A stretch of 21,801 bases of DNA from Amanita rubescens (lineage: Eukaryota > Basidiomycota > Agaricomycetes > Agaricales > Amanitaceae), in assembly GCA_015039365.1 (NCBI GenBank), contig WION01000743.1:1-21801 (forward strand), written 5' to 3'. The first letter of the stretch is position 1; every line of letters starts with the position of its first letter. Position numbers and translations under genes: made by a program. The notes below the pieces were generated by a model. That model was not told the origin of the DNA, did no database searches, and worked only from the letters and a program-made list of their open reading frames with translations. Of this stretch, positions 1 to 9,745 are shown piece after piece.

Positions 1-420
1 GGTTACGACCTCAAACGATAACTCACTATCCTATGGATATAGGATGTGGTGGTAAGAGGAGAAGGAAGGTTCTTATTTGTACCTACGTACAGGTAGTCTT
101 ATATACTACTAGTATCCTAATAAGTACAATGTGTAGTAAATAGAGGAAGAGCTGTGCATGACATATGATATGACGTCTAGCGCAGCTATGACGCGTCTAC
201 CGCAGTAATGGGATGACGCAAGCGACTATAGGATATTCCAGTATCCTATGTATGTATATGTACATGTATATATCAAATATACATGTATGTACATCTAATC
301 TGTATATCCTAATCTATAGGATAAGATATGATGTATTATTTTATATGAGATAAGATAAGATATACGTTATCTTATGTGATTAGATAAGATAACTTTAACA
401 GTCTTTAGTTCGCAATTCCA
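1..420. repeat. AT-rich low-complexity tract with repeated TATCCTA/TAGGATA and GATAAG words
   Basis: No credible coding frame was seen. The stretch repeats the word TATCCTA and its complement TAGGATA many times. Near its end there is a run of GATAAG words (about 317-390). An alternating purine/pyrimidine segment holds an exact 10-bp inverted repeat, TACATGTATA at 261-270 and its complement at 278-287, with a 7-nt loop. It is probably intergenic or transposon-derived sequence; no transposase or terminal repeat could be tied to it. Confidence 0.6.
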
Positions 421-520
421 GGGGCATGTCAGACGTTGTTTCATAGTGATATGCTTACAAGTTCTTCTGGAATTCCATGGAAGAGGGCGAGACAAAGCGC
501 GAAACTGCCATCGCAATGCT
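419..520 (+). repeat. Dispersed direct repeat, copy 1
   Basis: This copy shares near-identical sequence with 2167-2250. Both contain GTCAGACGTTGTT, GCTTACAAGTTCTTCTGGAA and GACAAAGCGCGAAACTGCC. Copy 1 has short insertions relative to copy 2, at about 442 and 482. Read on the minus strand both copies give a similar short peptide (HCDGSFALCL followed by HGxPEELVSI). The repeat may therefore be a fragment of a duplicated exon rather than non-coding repeat; no parent gene was identified. Confidence 0.65.
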
Positions 521-1104
521 AATGCTTGTGGGCCACCGCGTCACCCGAGTCGCGTGACATGGTCCGAGGCCGGGTCGTATAGCAGCACAGGCATGCATCT
601 TACTAGTAGATCCATATCATCAGAGTTTAAGTCTAGCGTTTCGCTAGGAAGTGCGTCAGAATACGTAGCAGGTCTCTCGTTCCCAGCCGTGGCATGGTGA
701 CGTAAGCAGGAGTAATTGCCGCGTTCAGAGCTCGCTAACGCACCAGAAGACATTGGAACTTTGAATTGGGAAAGATTATTGGTGGATGTGTGAGTGAAGA
801 TGGAAATCAGACGATTGAAGAGGCTGGTCATGGTCGTCATCAGGCTTTTTATACTATAATATTAATAATGCTGTGATGGCGCGGTGGGAGTGATTTTCTC
901 TTTACAGATTGATGTGTCTGTCACGTTAAAAACGACAAAAGAAACTTCTTGGATTGCTCAGCAGTAAGTAACGTGCTGCCCCAAGCAATCACAGCATCGC
1001 ACAGCATCAGAGTAAAAAGCTCGAAGGGCCCCGACTTTTGATTGCCGGATTTCCCCAGACGCTTGCCACTGATCAAACACGAATAGTCCATTACGAAAAA
1101 ACTA
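521..1104. other. Stretch without a supported gene
   Basis: A minus-strand frame is open at 840-541 and begins with two closely spaced methionines (MTTMTSLFNR). I could not find a domain or a consistent exon chain, so it is not called. The rest is the 3' flank of the Cys-rich gene at 1609-1105. Confidence 0.4.
527..596 (+). repeat. Dispersed repeat matching 12673-12742
   Basis: It starts GTGGGCCACCGC and ends TATAGCAGCACAGGCATG, with a shared GGTCCGAGGCC in the middle. The same order is found 12 kb away in the same orientation, with small insertions and deletions between the blocks. It directly abuts the repeat at 419-520, so this end of the window is a mosaic of dispersed repeat pieces. Confidence 0.6.
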
Positions 1105-1609
1105 CTATTCCAACAAGTAGTAGTAATACTTGCACCACCCATCGCTTTCGATGATGTATTCAGGAGGTTGCGTTTGGCCGCCGTTGGAAGCATAGTGGCA
1201 TGACTTGTACATAGAGCAAGTCAGATCCGGGCTGCCACCCTGCGCATATTCGTTAGAACGCGCCAACATCGACAAAAAAAGGGGAGAAAGCTGACCTTGC
1301 CATTGACATCGTAGTAAGCTAAGAGAAGTTTAGCGTTGTACATTTTTTTCCACTAGGAACTAGCTTACTGTTGACGAATTTGCAGCCAGCGACAGCATTG
1401 CACTTTTGAAAACAATCTACAATCACGAATAAACATCGAACTAAAGAACATACAGAAAACACCTTACCATAGATGGTTGGGACGAGTACATAGGTGATAT
1501 AATCGGGAGCCACAGTAGCTCTGTAAAGGTTGAGGAAAGTGGGATAGTAGAAGGCCGATGCCGCGGTAGCAGCGGTGACTCGAGTGAGGAGGAGCCAAGA
1601 GAAGTGCAT
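1105..1609 (-). CDS. Small secreted cysteine-rich protein, fruit-body-specific protein D-like (Apple/PAN-like motif)
   Basis: Four exons (1609-1468, 1416-1369, 1318-1296, 1239-1105) join to 348 nt, a protein of 115 residues. Introns are 51, 50 and 56 nt with GTAAGG, GTAAGC and GTCAGC donors; the third exon is only 23 nt. The N-terminus (MHFSWLLL, then Ala-rich) looks like a signal peptide. Six cysteines follow at about residues 49, 53, 59, 79, 85 and 107 (C-x3-C-x5-C-x19-C-x5-C-x21-C). The motifs GCKFVNTYYDVNGKGGSP, LTCSMY and SDGWCK are the signature I associate with the basidiomycete fruit-body-specific protein D family, whose members are secreted and of unknown biochemical role. The first ATG is used because it opens the signal peptide. 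The last residues (KYYYYLLE) differ from what I expect of the family, so a further 3' exon is possible. Confidence 0.8.
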
Positions 1610-2568
1610 TGCGATTGTAGAGTGTAGGCGAATAAAGCTGAAGACACAAGTCTGAGGTTGACCTCGTACGCGCCAGGCTAAATACCGCCGTTGTTTATGT
1701 TGTTCTATCCTGGCCGCTCACCACTCGAATTTGGGAACTAGGAACTTGTAAATATCGTTTCTTGGATATATGCAAGCTGCGCGCCCAATGAGTCTGCAAG
1801 TCCCGTTTTGTCGGCCTTGGCATACATTTCAATTTGGATGAACGATCGTTGAAAAGCCACCGGTTGCGAAGCGGAGATTGTGATAGTGGGCTCCCCTGAC
1901 CGTTCGCTACTGTATTGCATTGCCATGAACCTTTAAAAGTTTCTGTTTTGAACATGTGCGAGTTTCGTGCCTAACAGAGTACTAGTGACAATGCTTCTTT
2001 GTTCGCGATCTGGCCGATATCAACTAAGGATCAGAGGCGCAGGAGAGCGGGGTAGAAATCATTTTAACTTCGGGAAAATATCCAAGAAGAGGGCAACGGT
2101 GGGGCAGTGCAGCCAGCGCCAGTCCGAAGAGGACATTATGGGGTCTTCAGGTTACTTCGCAACGCCAGGGTCATGTCAGACGTTGTTATGCTTACAAGTT
2201 CTTCTGGAACTCCATGGACGAGACAAAGCGCGAAACTGCCATCGCAATGCCAGCACTGAGTAGCATGGGTGTCTCGGTTCTAGCCGTTCTCACGATGGTT
2301 TCGGAAATTCCCGTGCGAAGGTATCGCGTCCAAATTTGTTCCGGAAAATTCCCTCCCTGGATAAGACCCGGAGTCCTTCGGAATCATCATGCTCACATGC
2401 TCCCAACCAAAGCATATGCACTTTAAAAAAGAAGCTATCACGCGAACGACCTTGGATCAAGTCTTTACATGGCGTCGGAACGCGCATTGCTTAGCACCGA
2501 AACAGCGCGCCTATCGCCAACATAATATCGTGTACACTCTTCCGTTGCCGAACACAACGATTCTCAAA
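1610..2568. other. Intergenic stretch between the Cys-rich gene and the kinase-like gene
   Basis: It holds the second dispersed repeat copy (2167-2250). A minus-strand frame is open at 2487-2290, without a conserved motif; it could be a downstream exon of the kinase-like gene, but I could not join it in frame. Nothing else was recognised. Confidence 0.4.
2167..2250 (+). repeat. Dispersed direct repeat, copy 2
   Basis: Partner of 419-520. It lacks the two short insertions present there and ends at the shared CATCGCAATGC. Confidence 0.65.
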
Positions 2569-3506
2569 CTACTGTATTGAACACCTAGGCACTTCCCGAA
2601 TAAATCCCATAACTGGACTACCAATCCTCTCTATCTTGGGTGCATTCGCGAGCTCGTAACCAGGTTCAATCTTCGCAGCGCCCCAGTCAACAAGGTGCGC
2701 TATCAAAGTTCCACACTGCAATGTGAACGCAAGATTGTCAGCCTTGGCATCGCTAAATTCCAACAAATTATCAACAAGTTGCGAAAAATGAAAATGCGCA
2801 ACACTTACTCGTGTATTATGTGGTGTTCTTTCTGATACCGTTCTTTCGTTCCCTCGAGATGACTTTCTTGCACCTGCATGGGCAACCCGAGCGTGTCGCC
2901 CCGTTCACCCATATGCTTCATGACGATATAGTATATCTCGTCTCCCTCGGATTGATACCCCCAGGCCAAGAGCTGCTTCACCTGATTCAAATTTCGCGCC
3001 TCTTTCGTAACGAAACCCGCAATCAATTCCCTTCCCTTCCTCTTATCCGGCATACTGTTGATTATAGCCATCACTTTAAGAACCGCCCGCCCTTCATATG
3101 TGCCGAATCCTATTGGAAGATCGTATACAATGCCCATTGATCCTCTACCGATCACACTGCCTTTATCGATATGCTTGATAGCGTCAGCGACAGTCTGTGG
3201 ACGGTGAGAGTCCAATTTTGGCCTCCGCCATGGCACGCGAGAACCTGTCTGAGCCTGTAAAAAACGATGAGATAACTTGTCGCAGACACAGAGGAAAATA
3301 TGGCATACCTGCGAAGCGCCATGGGAACCTGTAACTCTGCCCGTTTCACCTCTTCTCTACGAGAGGTGAGAATGTACGTCATGTCAACATTGATTATTAC
3401 GACTTACCAAGAGCGAAGAGGAATATGATCCGTGCTCGATATAAAGCGGTGACGAAAGAACCGCGGATATGAAGAAAAGGAGGAATGTAATAAAGAAAGA
3501 TCGCAT
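2569..3506 (-). CDS. Protein kinase-like protein with predicted N-terminal signal peptide; C-lobe incomplete or unresolved
   Basis: Exons 3506-3408, 3356-3309, 3254-2809 and 2752-2569 join to 777 nt (258 residues); introns are 51, 54 and 56 nt with GTAAGT, GTATGC and GTAAGT donors. The product starts MRSFFITFLLFFISAV, a strong signal-peptide profile, followed by SLLRRG, a possible dibasic processing site. Kinase signatures follow in order: glycine-rich loop GRGSMGIVYDL, the ATP-anchoring lysine in AVLKVM, a helix-C glutamate candidate in TKEARN, the catalytic loop HDDAKADN (HRDxKxxN type, rebuilt exactly across intron 3) and DWG in place of DFG. After DWG there is GSPVMGF and then a stop. The C-lobe (subdomains IX-XI) is therefore missing: the gene is truncated, or further exons below 2569 were not found. 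A secreted or lumenal kinase is an inference; a hydrophobic anchor would also fit. Confidence 0.72.
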
Positions 3507-4194
3507 GGCGAATGCAAGAGTAATGGTAAAGGACCAGCCCTTGAGAAAATCGATTCCATATCATTGGGTTCCTTAAGTAGTGTTCCGGACCGGAACGGAT
3601 AATGGGGAAAAAAAGGCAGGAAAACGTTCAACCTGATAATTCGGGGTGGTGGAGCGATAGGGAGCGATCCGGTGCTAAATAGTAGATGCCCAACATTTTG
3701 TATCCTAGGCGACTCGTGACTGATGGTACTCAAGTAGGCATGCAATCGTCCATGGCCATCGATTATGCGCATGGCCGGCATGGCGTGAAGCCGATGATCA
3801 ATGATCGACGTGCTGTTATATGAGCTGCTATGAGGTAGGACTAGCCTGAAGGCACTCGCATGGCCAGTACCTTTGATATTCAGCGTTGGTTTTTGGGAAT
3901 TTGGGAGGGCGTTTACAGGTGTTTACGCGTTCATATTCGGCAGCTCATTCGGAGTAATTAGAGCCGATGATCAAGGTGAGTTAAAGCAGCTCCGTTCGGG
4001 ATAGTCACCTTAGACTGCGGGTATGATGGCGGTCGCTCCTCCGGCATAGTGGTTTCACTGTTGATGCCATCAGGAATTGCCGAGTCCGAATGAGCCTGGC
4101 TGTGTTTGGTCGCACACAAACATATAAGACACTCGACCACGCTTTGTTCGTCACCACGGGTATCCAATCTAAATGCACAGCTAACGGCGAATGC
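3507..4194. other. Intergenic stretch between kinase-like and F-box-like genes
   Basis: It should hold the 5' flank of the kinase-like gene and the 3' flank of the F-box gene. A minus-strand frame at 4167-3958 (69 codons) has plausible composition but no domain, and could not be spliced to the F-box gene without meeting a stop. No clear TATA element was seen. Confidence 0.35.
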
Positions 4195-5618
4195 CTAGTT
4201 GTTCCCCGTTACCTGTCGCCAAGGTAGCTCATCCTGCATATCCCTCATTAGACACAAGGCAGACTCAGATATGGATGGACGACATACCCACGACTGCGAG
4301 CCCCAATAAACCCGGCTTATCCTCACCAGGCCCCTCTTTTCATGTTCCTTCAAACATCCAATGCTTCGCAGCTTTTCCACGTACACCAGCGATGAAGAAG
4401 AGTTTTTATACGTGCCCACTCCGATTGCGATCGTCTTCACATTTGGAAGAATTCGCTTTAATCGTTCTAATAGTTCTATCCACGGGAATCCCTCGAAATC
4501 ACCAAGTCTCGATTCTTTAAATTCGTCTTTAGGACCGATCGTAATGGAGACCTCCTCGATCGTTGTCGGCGAGGGTAGGGCTTCGAGCAATGACCACATC
4601 ATTGCCATCCTCGACGCCTCTGAAGACAACGAAAAACATCCAAACCGTACAACGCGGAGGTTAGTGCATTGCGAGAGATCCAGGGAATCATAACAATGCA
4701 ACGTATCTAGGGCAGTCGGAGTTAAGATATGTCCAGATCGTTCACCAAGTAAGACATACCGGGACTAAAGTACGCGCCAGATAAATTGAAGAAAAGGCAG
4801 CGAATGGATGGCCCGACGTGTCGTAAAAACTTTTGCGAGACGAATGATAGACAATAATGCCGATTCCACGGAGGTAACTGAAGTGGTCTAAGGTGGAAAG
4901 TGTCCACGGTGATCTGCAGACCATTCGAAATGGACCAATCCCATACAGACTCCAAAGGAAGGATTGATGACGTGTCGATGGACTTGAACCTGAGCGACCG
5001 TCCCGATAGATGAGCGAGATCATCCATCATACCAAACTCCAAATTGTACAACGTCATCGTCGCGGCTTTCCCAACGCAACTGAATAGCTCTACCCAGTCT
5101 TTTGGATGGAACAAGAGAGAATCGATCTGCAGGTCATGCAGATCAAGGTTCGTAATAAGTCGTCGAACGTGCATCGGGATTGACGTCCATGATATTTGCC
5201 ATACCTGCGTCGACGATAGCCAGATTGATCTCAGGTTCGGAAGGTGGGAAACCATGCGTTCGACATCCCTTCCAATGCGATAGAGATGCCACCGTGCACG
5301 GAAGAGGTCTGTGATGCGGATGGATTTGACGGAGGCAAAGGTTGTCCACCGAGAACGTTCAAGAAGATCGAGAAACGCATCGAATCCAGTGTCGTCCTTG
5401 TTAAAGGTGAGCGTGGAAAAGAGCCATCGTCTGCTTCTAATCATAGCTCGCCTACACACGAGGCTCGTGGCACGTAGGGCAGCCGAGTTATCGCATAACT
5501 CGTCGATGACATGGTCGAACAGCTCGGCTGGCAGTTTGGGACGTGCTATGTCGGCGAGGACGAGCAGTCTGGAGAAGGCGACTTCTATGGATGTGATCGT
5601 GGAAGTTGAAGAAGGCAT
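4195..5618 (-). CDS. F-box-like domain protein (Agaricomycete F-box/LRR type)
   Basis: Two exons, 5618-4760 and 4706-4195, are separated by a 53-nt intron with donor GTATGT, acceptor CCCTAG and a branch-like CTTAAC. They join to 1371 nt, 456 residues. The ATG at 5618 is preferred to an upstream GTG because it is the first ATG before the domain. Residues of about 28-75 carry the F-box-like signature KLPAELFDHVIDELCDN, then a LVCR element and a WLFSTLTF strand. This is the arrangement of the large basidiomycete F-box-like family, in which the domain is near the N-terminus and a degenerate leucine-rich region follows. By family knowledge such proteins recruit targets to SCF ubiquitin ligases through Skp1; the target here is unknown. 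No regulatory element could be supported. Confidence 0.8.
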
Positions 5619-6221
5619 ATTAGAGCACCTAAGGTCACCGGTCACTGTTCATCAGCATTTATGCTCTTAAACGCCGAAGCCCACGGACCCACAACATCAG
5701 CGCCCATCAGGGCTTGTCATCAACTATCGCTTATTGGTAATACCGCGCGTAGGTATCTGAATGACCTTAAAGGGTATGAACGGAACTGAAAGGAGTCCGA
5801 ACCTCGAGTACTCGTGATCGGGGTTGGTTTCTGCCCCTGAACTCTTCGGCTATCTTGTAGAGTGGTGGTTGAGATGGCAACGAATGCCATATTTGCTACC
5901 GTGGCGAGAGCGAAGGAATCGGTCCCCAGATGGTGCTCACGCGAGTTTGTACATTGAATATAAATGATTATGTTTGGCTGACAGGAATAAACAAATAGAC
6001 AACCGAGACTGGCAGGGCCTCGTGCCACTGCATGCTTTACATCAAGGTTAAAAGGCTGGATGTACCCATGCCATGACTCGGACTCGACTCGGAGGTCGTC
6101 GGTTGCCGCTCTTAAGTGTTTAATAATGCCGTTAATATCATTACCGTAATAATATCCTTTCTATAATACACTATTATTATCCAATGCTCAACCTTCCGCC
6201 ACCCTTTGCCCATGCGCATCT
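5619..6221. other. Spacer between F-box-like gene and array gene A
   Basis: No gene was recognised. The 6110-6185 part is AT-rich with repeated TAATA words and is probably the 3' flank of gene A. A 102-codon minus-strand frame at 6028-5720 has no motif. Confidence 0.4.
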
Positions 6222-8148
6222 TTACCCGCCTGCATCGGCGATGCCACGGTTCTGTCCTATTCCATTTATCGAGGTTTGAACAAATGCAGAAAACAAGGCA
6301 AGGTAGCTTACCTCGCCTTCAGCAGTCCGTTGTCCATGATTTCTGGTTGTTTCTGCGGTTGTATTATCGCTATCGTCTAGATCGTGGCCGAGTGAGGCCC
6401 TGATCTCCAAGCTAGACAATTGTAACGTTTTCTGGGTCTTGTGTGAAAACCTGAACGATATAAGCCGTGAACAACAACTTACAACCGTTCCTCGATTCCG
6501 GATGCTCTCTCTCGCATTCAACCTGGATAATCATATGAACTTGAGAGAACAGGATGCAATTGCGGGACGAACATAGCGAGGTAACTGTTGATATATACTA
6601 ACAATCATTGAGCGCGGTGTGAAAAGGAAGAAACTGAGCCTCACATTTCGTTACCACGTACGAAAGTGCGAGGGAAATAAAGTTGTTGGGCATAACGCAG
6701 TACTATTCGAGTCAATTTCAGCTAAATCGACCACACCATGACTTACGCAGATTAAGCCAGCAAGGGAGCACATACTGGAAACCAAGCCATAATCAGAAAA
6801 ATGCGCCGAAGTCGGTGAATAGAATACCTTGTCAATAGTCCCGAGATGAGCACATAACGCATGACGATCCTTATCATTGAATTTGTCCTGCGATGCGTTC
6901 CAAAGTTCGGCTTCGAAAGAAAAACCAGATGGCAAATTCCGGCGGCAAGAAGAAAATCGTTGAATGTACATATCGCAAACGCAAGTATGATTTCTGTCTG
7001 TTGATTGCGTCGTCAGACGTAATTTCCCAGAACGTAAGAGACGAGACCGCACGCCAATGTCATCCGATTCTCGCCATGTATTAAGCTTATACCTATTGAA
7101 AAATGTTACAACTTATCCATCAAAACCAGATTTCTTGCTTACGTCTTCACCACGAGGGCTATATCAAGCGAGTCAGTGTAAGATATACAAGAGGGAAATA
7201 ACCTGAACATACCAATCAACATAGCTTCAGGAGAGGTGAATCAAAGGAAAAATGATCCATGAAAAAACAAACATACCGTATCCACACGCGAGAAATGCGC
7301 TCTGCCACGTAGTCCATGAATAAAAAGGGCATAAAAAGTCGATATCAACAAAACGTACAACGATCCATGGCCAGATCCGATGCTTCCGGTGCGAGCTAAC
7401 TAAAATATGAAATCATCCTACTTGAGTTGAAAACTTGAATGGGTGATTATGAAGGCTCACGTCTCCAAATACGCAAAGCGTATAGACTGAGAGAGAGATA
7501 AGTTCACAGAAAATAATCAGTAATTCAGAACGTACCTTTGGACCGTAAGAACTATCACCATCTAAAATATATCGTGTTGAGACAACTCCGAGGAGAATAG
7601 TATTTGAAGGAGCGACGTACGCTGAGAAATTGCTGCGCCTGATGCCATGGGTTAAAATTTCTAGTGCGCGAATATATATAAACTCACCTTATGGGACCTA
7701 CCAGCGCAAACGACATGGATTTAGTTCAGAGAACTGACAGTCTGAGGATGGGACATACCAAGTAACTGGAAGGAGGGCTTGGTAATTGCCAAACGAGTCG
7801 ATGAGGTAATGCCATAGCCCAGCTATGATAAACGCTATATGAAGTGTGTCCATCATCCTATTTCATTGCACTTTCAACTGCTGTGGCAACTTCACCAGAT
7901 TTAACCTACCAGAGAAAAACAACAATATACTTTAGGAACATCCGATCCCGTTGATATTTCCTGGCATAAAAGTATATCTGCACGTTTGTGACACCATAAA
8001 GCCTGTATTGATAACCTAACTTGAGCGTGCCAAGGGTATAGATATGAGTTGAAACGTACATAGCTGCCCCGACCGCCCCTAGGAGTATTGCGCCCATCGT
8101 TGACCTGATGTTCAGAGTTGGAGTAGAGGGAGAGGATGCTGTCGCCAT
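6222..8148 (-). CDS. DUF6534 seven-helix membrane protein, array copy A
   Basis: Exons: 8148-8060, 8002-7910, 7857-7759, 7697-7688, 7638-7621, 7561-7536, 7486-7461, 7399-7359, 7301-7277, 7224-7213, 7158-7143, 7092-7053, 6997-6828, 6774-6747, 6702-6645, 6597-6573, 6522-6483, 6431-6222. They join to 1026 nt, 341 residues, without a stop. Seven hydrophobic segments can be seen; family landmarks are LYGVTNVQIYFY, DTLHIAF, LYALRIW, SGLLTSMCSLAGLIC, MPNNFISLA, KLYINSYLAM and LNARESIRNRG. The last block is the DUF6534 C-terminal signature. The cytoplasmic tail keeps SSLEIR and is the longest of the five copies. Exon 8 has one codon more than the other copies (41 nt against 38), and intron 12 has a weak donor (GTGCGG). 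The biochemical role of the family is unknown. Confidence 0.88.
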
Positions 8149-8383
8149 TTCTAAAGGAGTGGACAGGAACCTATGTTGTCCCAGGAAGTAAAGAGAGAAA
8201 TACGATAGGCGAAGCGCCCTGTTATCAAGACACAGGGTTATCCCGTGACAGTAAGCGGTCCGGGGCGGTGACTTCCCCCACTGCTCGTTTATGTAAAAGA
8301 CCGATGATCCGGATCTGCCGATATCTCGATGACATCAAGTTGACCTCGATACTTTGCCTTCACGTTCAGTTCCGATTCAGATA

Positions 8384-8620
8384 ATGCATCGATTTTGTCA
8401 CCATATTAAGCACCGAATATGAGGCCATTTTATCGGGTTTTGGTTGGAAGCAAATATACTTGGTGCGAAAAGACGATATGCTTTGCAACGTGGCAAATTT
8501 ATGTAGTCTTTGGTGAGTTTGTCAGCTGTCATCGTTGTCATGGTCATATTAGGTTGAGTTAAGGCTGCGGCCCTCAGGACGATTCACATGCCCAAGTACT
8601 AGTATACTTAGCTCCTCTCA
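8384..8620 (+). repeat. Diverged direct repeat, copy 1, upstream of array gene A
   Basis: Shared blocks in the same order in both copies are GCATCGATT, TTAAGCA followed by GGCC, TATCGGGTTT, TTGGTG-GAAA and a TACTAG/CTAAGTATA segment. The copies lie about 510 bp apart. Divergence is high, so limits are approximate. Confidence 0.45.
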
Positions 8621-8894
8621 CAACGACCCACGTACGGCGTCGGAATCTCTATTGCGAAGACACCGCGACTTCCGCCCTCGCACTGTGGTTAGCATAAAAG
8701 GCGATACAGCGGATTTTCCAATACCCTCTGATTCCCTGCGGCTCCTGTGGATCACGCCAATGTCTGTGTACTGGCCAGCGTCTTCCTCCAAAATTCAGGA
8801 GCCAAACAGTTGTCAACGTGTCAACGTCAACTGTCGTCACCTGCGCTACAGCTTTATCAGCTTCACCTCGACCACAGATATCCGGCTCGAGTAA

Positions 8895-9135
8895 CGCATC
8901 GATTATCACGGATACTGCTACCTGTTAAGCATGGGGCCTTGAGGTCATGCCCGATCACGTTATCGGGTTTGGAACAAGTTCAATTGGTGTGAAAGGATGA
9001 CATGTTCAAGTAGCAAGTTCTGACGTCTCAACGTCAGTAGCTGCCAGATACGTGGAGTTAAGACTGCGCCGCCCGAGGGATTCCAATGTCTGGATTCGGC
9101 TAAGTATAGACTCCTTACTGATCGCCCAAAGCAAC
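8895..9135 (+). repeat. Diverged direct repeat, copy 2, upstream of array gene A
   Basis: Partner of 8384-8620. It may be a local duplication of the 5' flank of array gene A. Confidence 0.45.
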
Positions 9136-9303
9136 TTTCGGGATGCACAGCGCCTGCACCTCTTAGTCACGGATCCGAGTTGAAGCCGCGCTGGCCTAAT
9201 GATTAACGTAGGACGTACTATCTCCGTCTTTGTTGTGGACTTACGTCGTCGTCGAACAATATGCCGGTGGTTTTGGCACTTATCTTGCAGGGAGTTGTTT
9301 GAA

Positions 9304-9446
9304 CGGAGGCCTGAAAGGACTCGGCCTCTTCCCGGCGCGGATTTAGCCGAGACCACGGCGACACGCAACATCCAACGGCTACATGCGAGACACGCAGCGG
9401 CAACGGCAATTTGCGAGATTGGCCAGCAATATCGTTGTCATTCGCC
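9304..9446 (+). repeat. Inverted repeat arm, downstream side of array gene B
   Basis: Two blocks match the reverse complement of 12760-13015. The block at 9403-9445 (starting ACGGCAATTTGCGAGATTGG) differs from its partner by one base. The block at 9304-9350 (GGCCTGAAAGGACTCGG and following) differs at several positions. The partner has extra internal sequence between the blocks. No transposase or clear terminal repeat lies inside. Confidence 0.75.
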
Positions 9447-9745
9447 ATGAGATTTGTATTTACTACTACCGAAGTGTGTCTTCCATATTGTCAAATACCT
9501 ATGTTTCGTCTGCTGATTCACCTCAAGTGTTTCTGAGAGTAGAAACAAGCATAACGCTGTACGATCGATTGTCGTGTGTCACCGCCAAACCTTAGATTAT
9601 GATGACACCCAGTCCTACCTAAAATACATGATTTTTTGTCCTTTCCCAGCGTGTAGCGTGTGCCTTCAAAAACCACGATAGGCTTAGTTCTGTCAATGCG
9701 TCAAGTTTTGAAATGCTGGTGGAAAACGAGATTGCTCGCCTCACC

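Larger units (their letters stand above)
8149..9745. other. Spacer between array genes A and B, with an internal duplication
   Basis: No intact gene was recognised. The segment around 8384-8620 is repeated in diverged form at about 8895-9135 (see repeat entries). A repeat at 9304-9446 has an inverted partner beyond gene B. A minus-strand frame at 8909-8649 (86 codons) is coding-like but without a recognised domain. Confidence 0.45.

Noticed and set aside
1..420. Possible telomeric or centromeric repeat
   Set aside because: The recurring TATCCTA/TAGGATA words are irregular in spacing and not a TTAGGG-type tandem array.
541..840. 99-codon minus-strand frame (start MTTMTSLFNR) as a gene
   Set aside because: No domain recognised, and splicing at the one good donor (GTGCGT) leads to a stop soon after. 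It also overlaps a dispersed repeat.
3404..3781. 125-codon minus-strand frame overlapping the first kinase exon
   Set aside because: The signal peptide of the kinase-like gene lies in another frame of the same bases and continues in phase through three introns; this longer frame cannot be spliced onwards without meeting a stop.
4191..4693. Plus-strand frames of 109 and 110 codons
   Set aside because: Both are antisense shadows of the second exon of the F-box-like gene.
5720..6028. 102-codon minus-strand frame between the F-box gene and gene A
   Set aside because: Composition is not typical of the neighbours, no motif, and no exon chain could be found.
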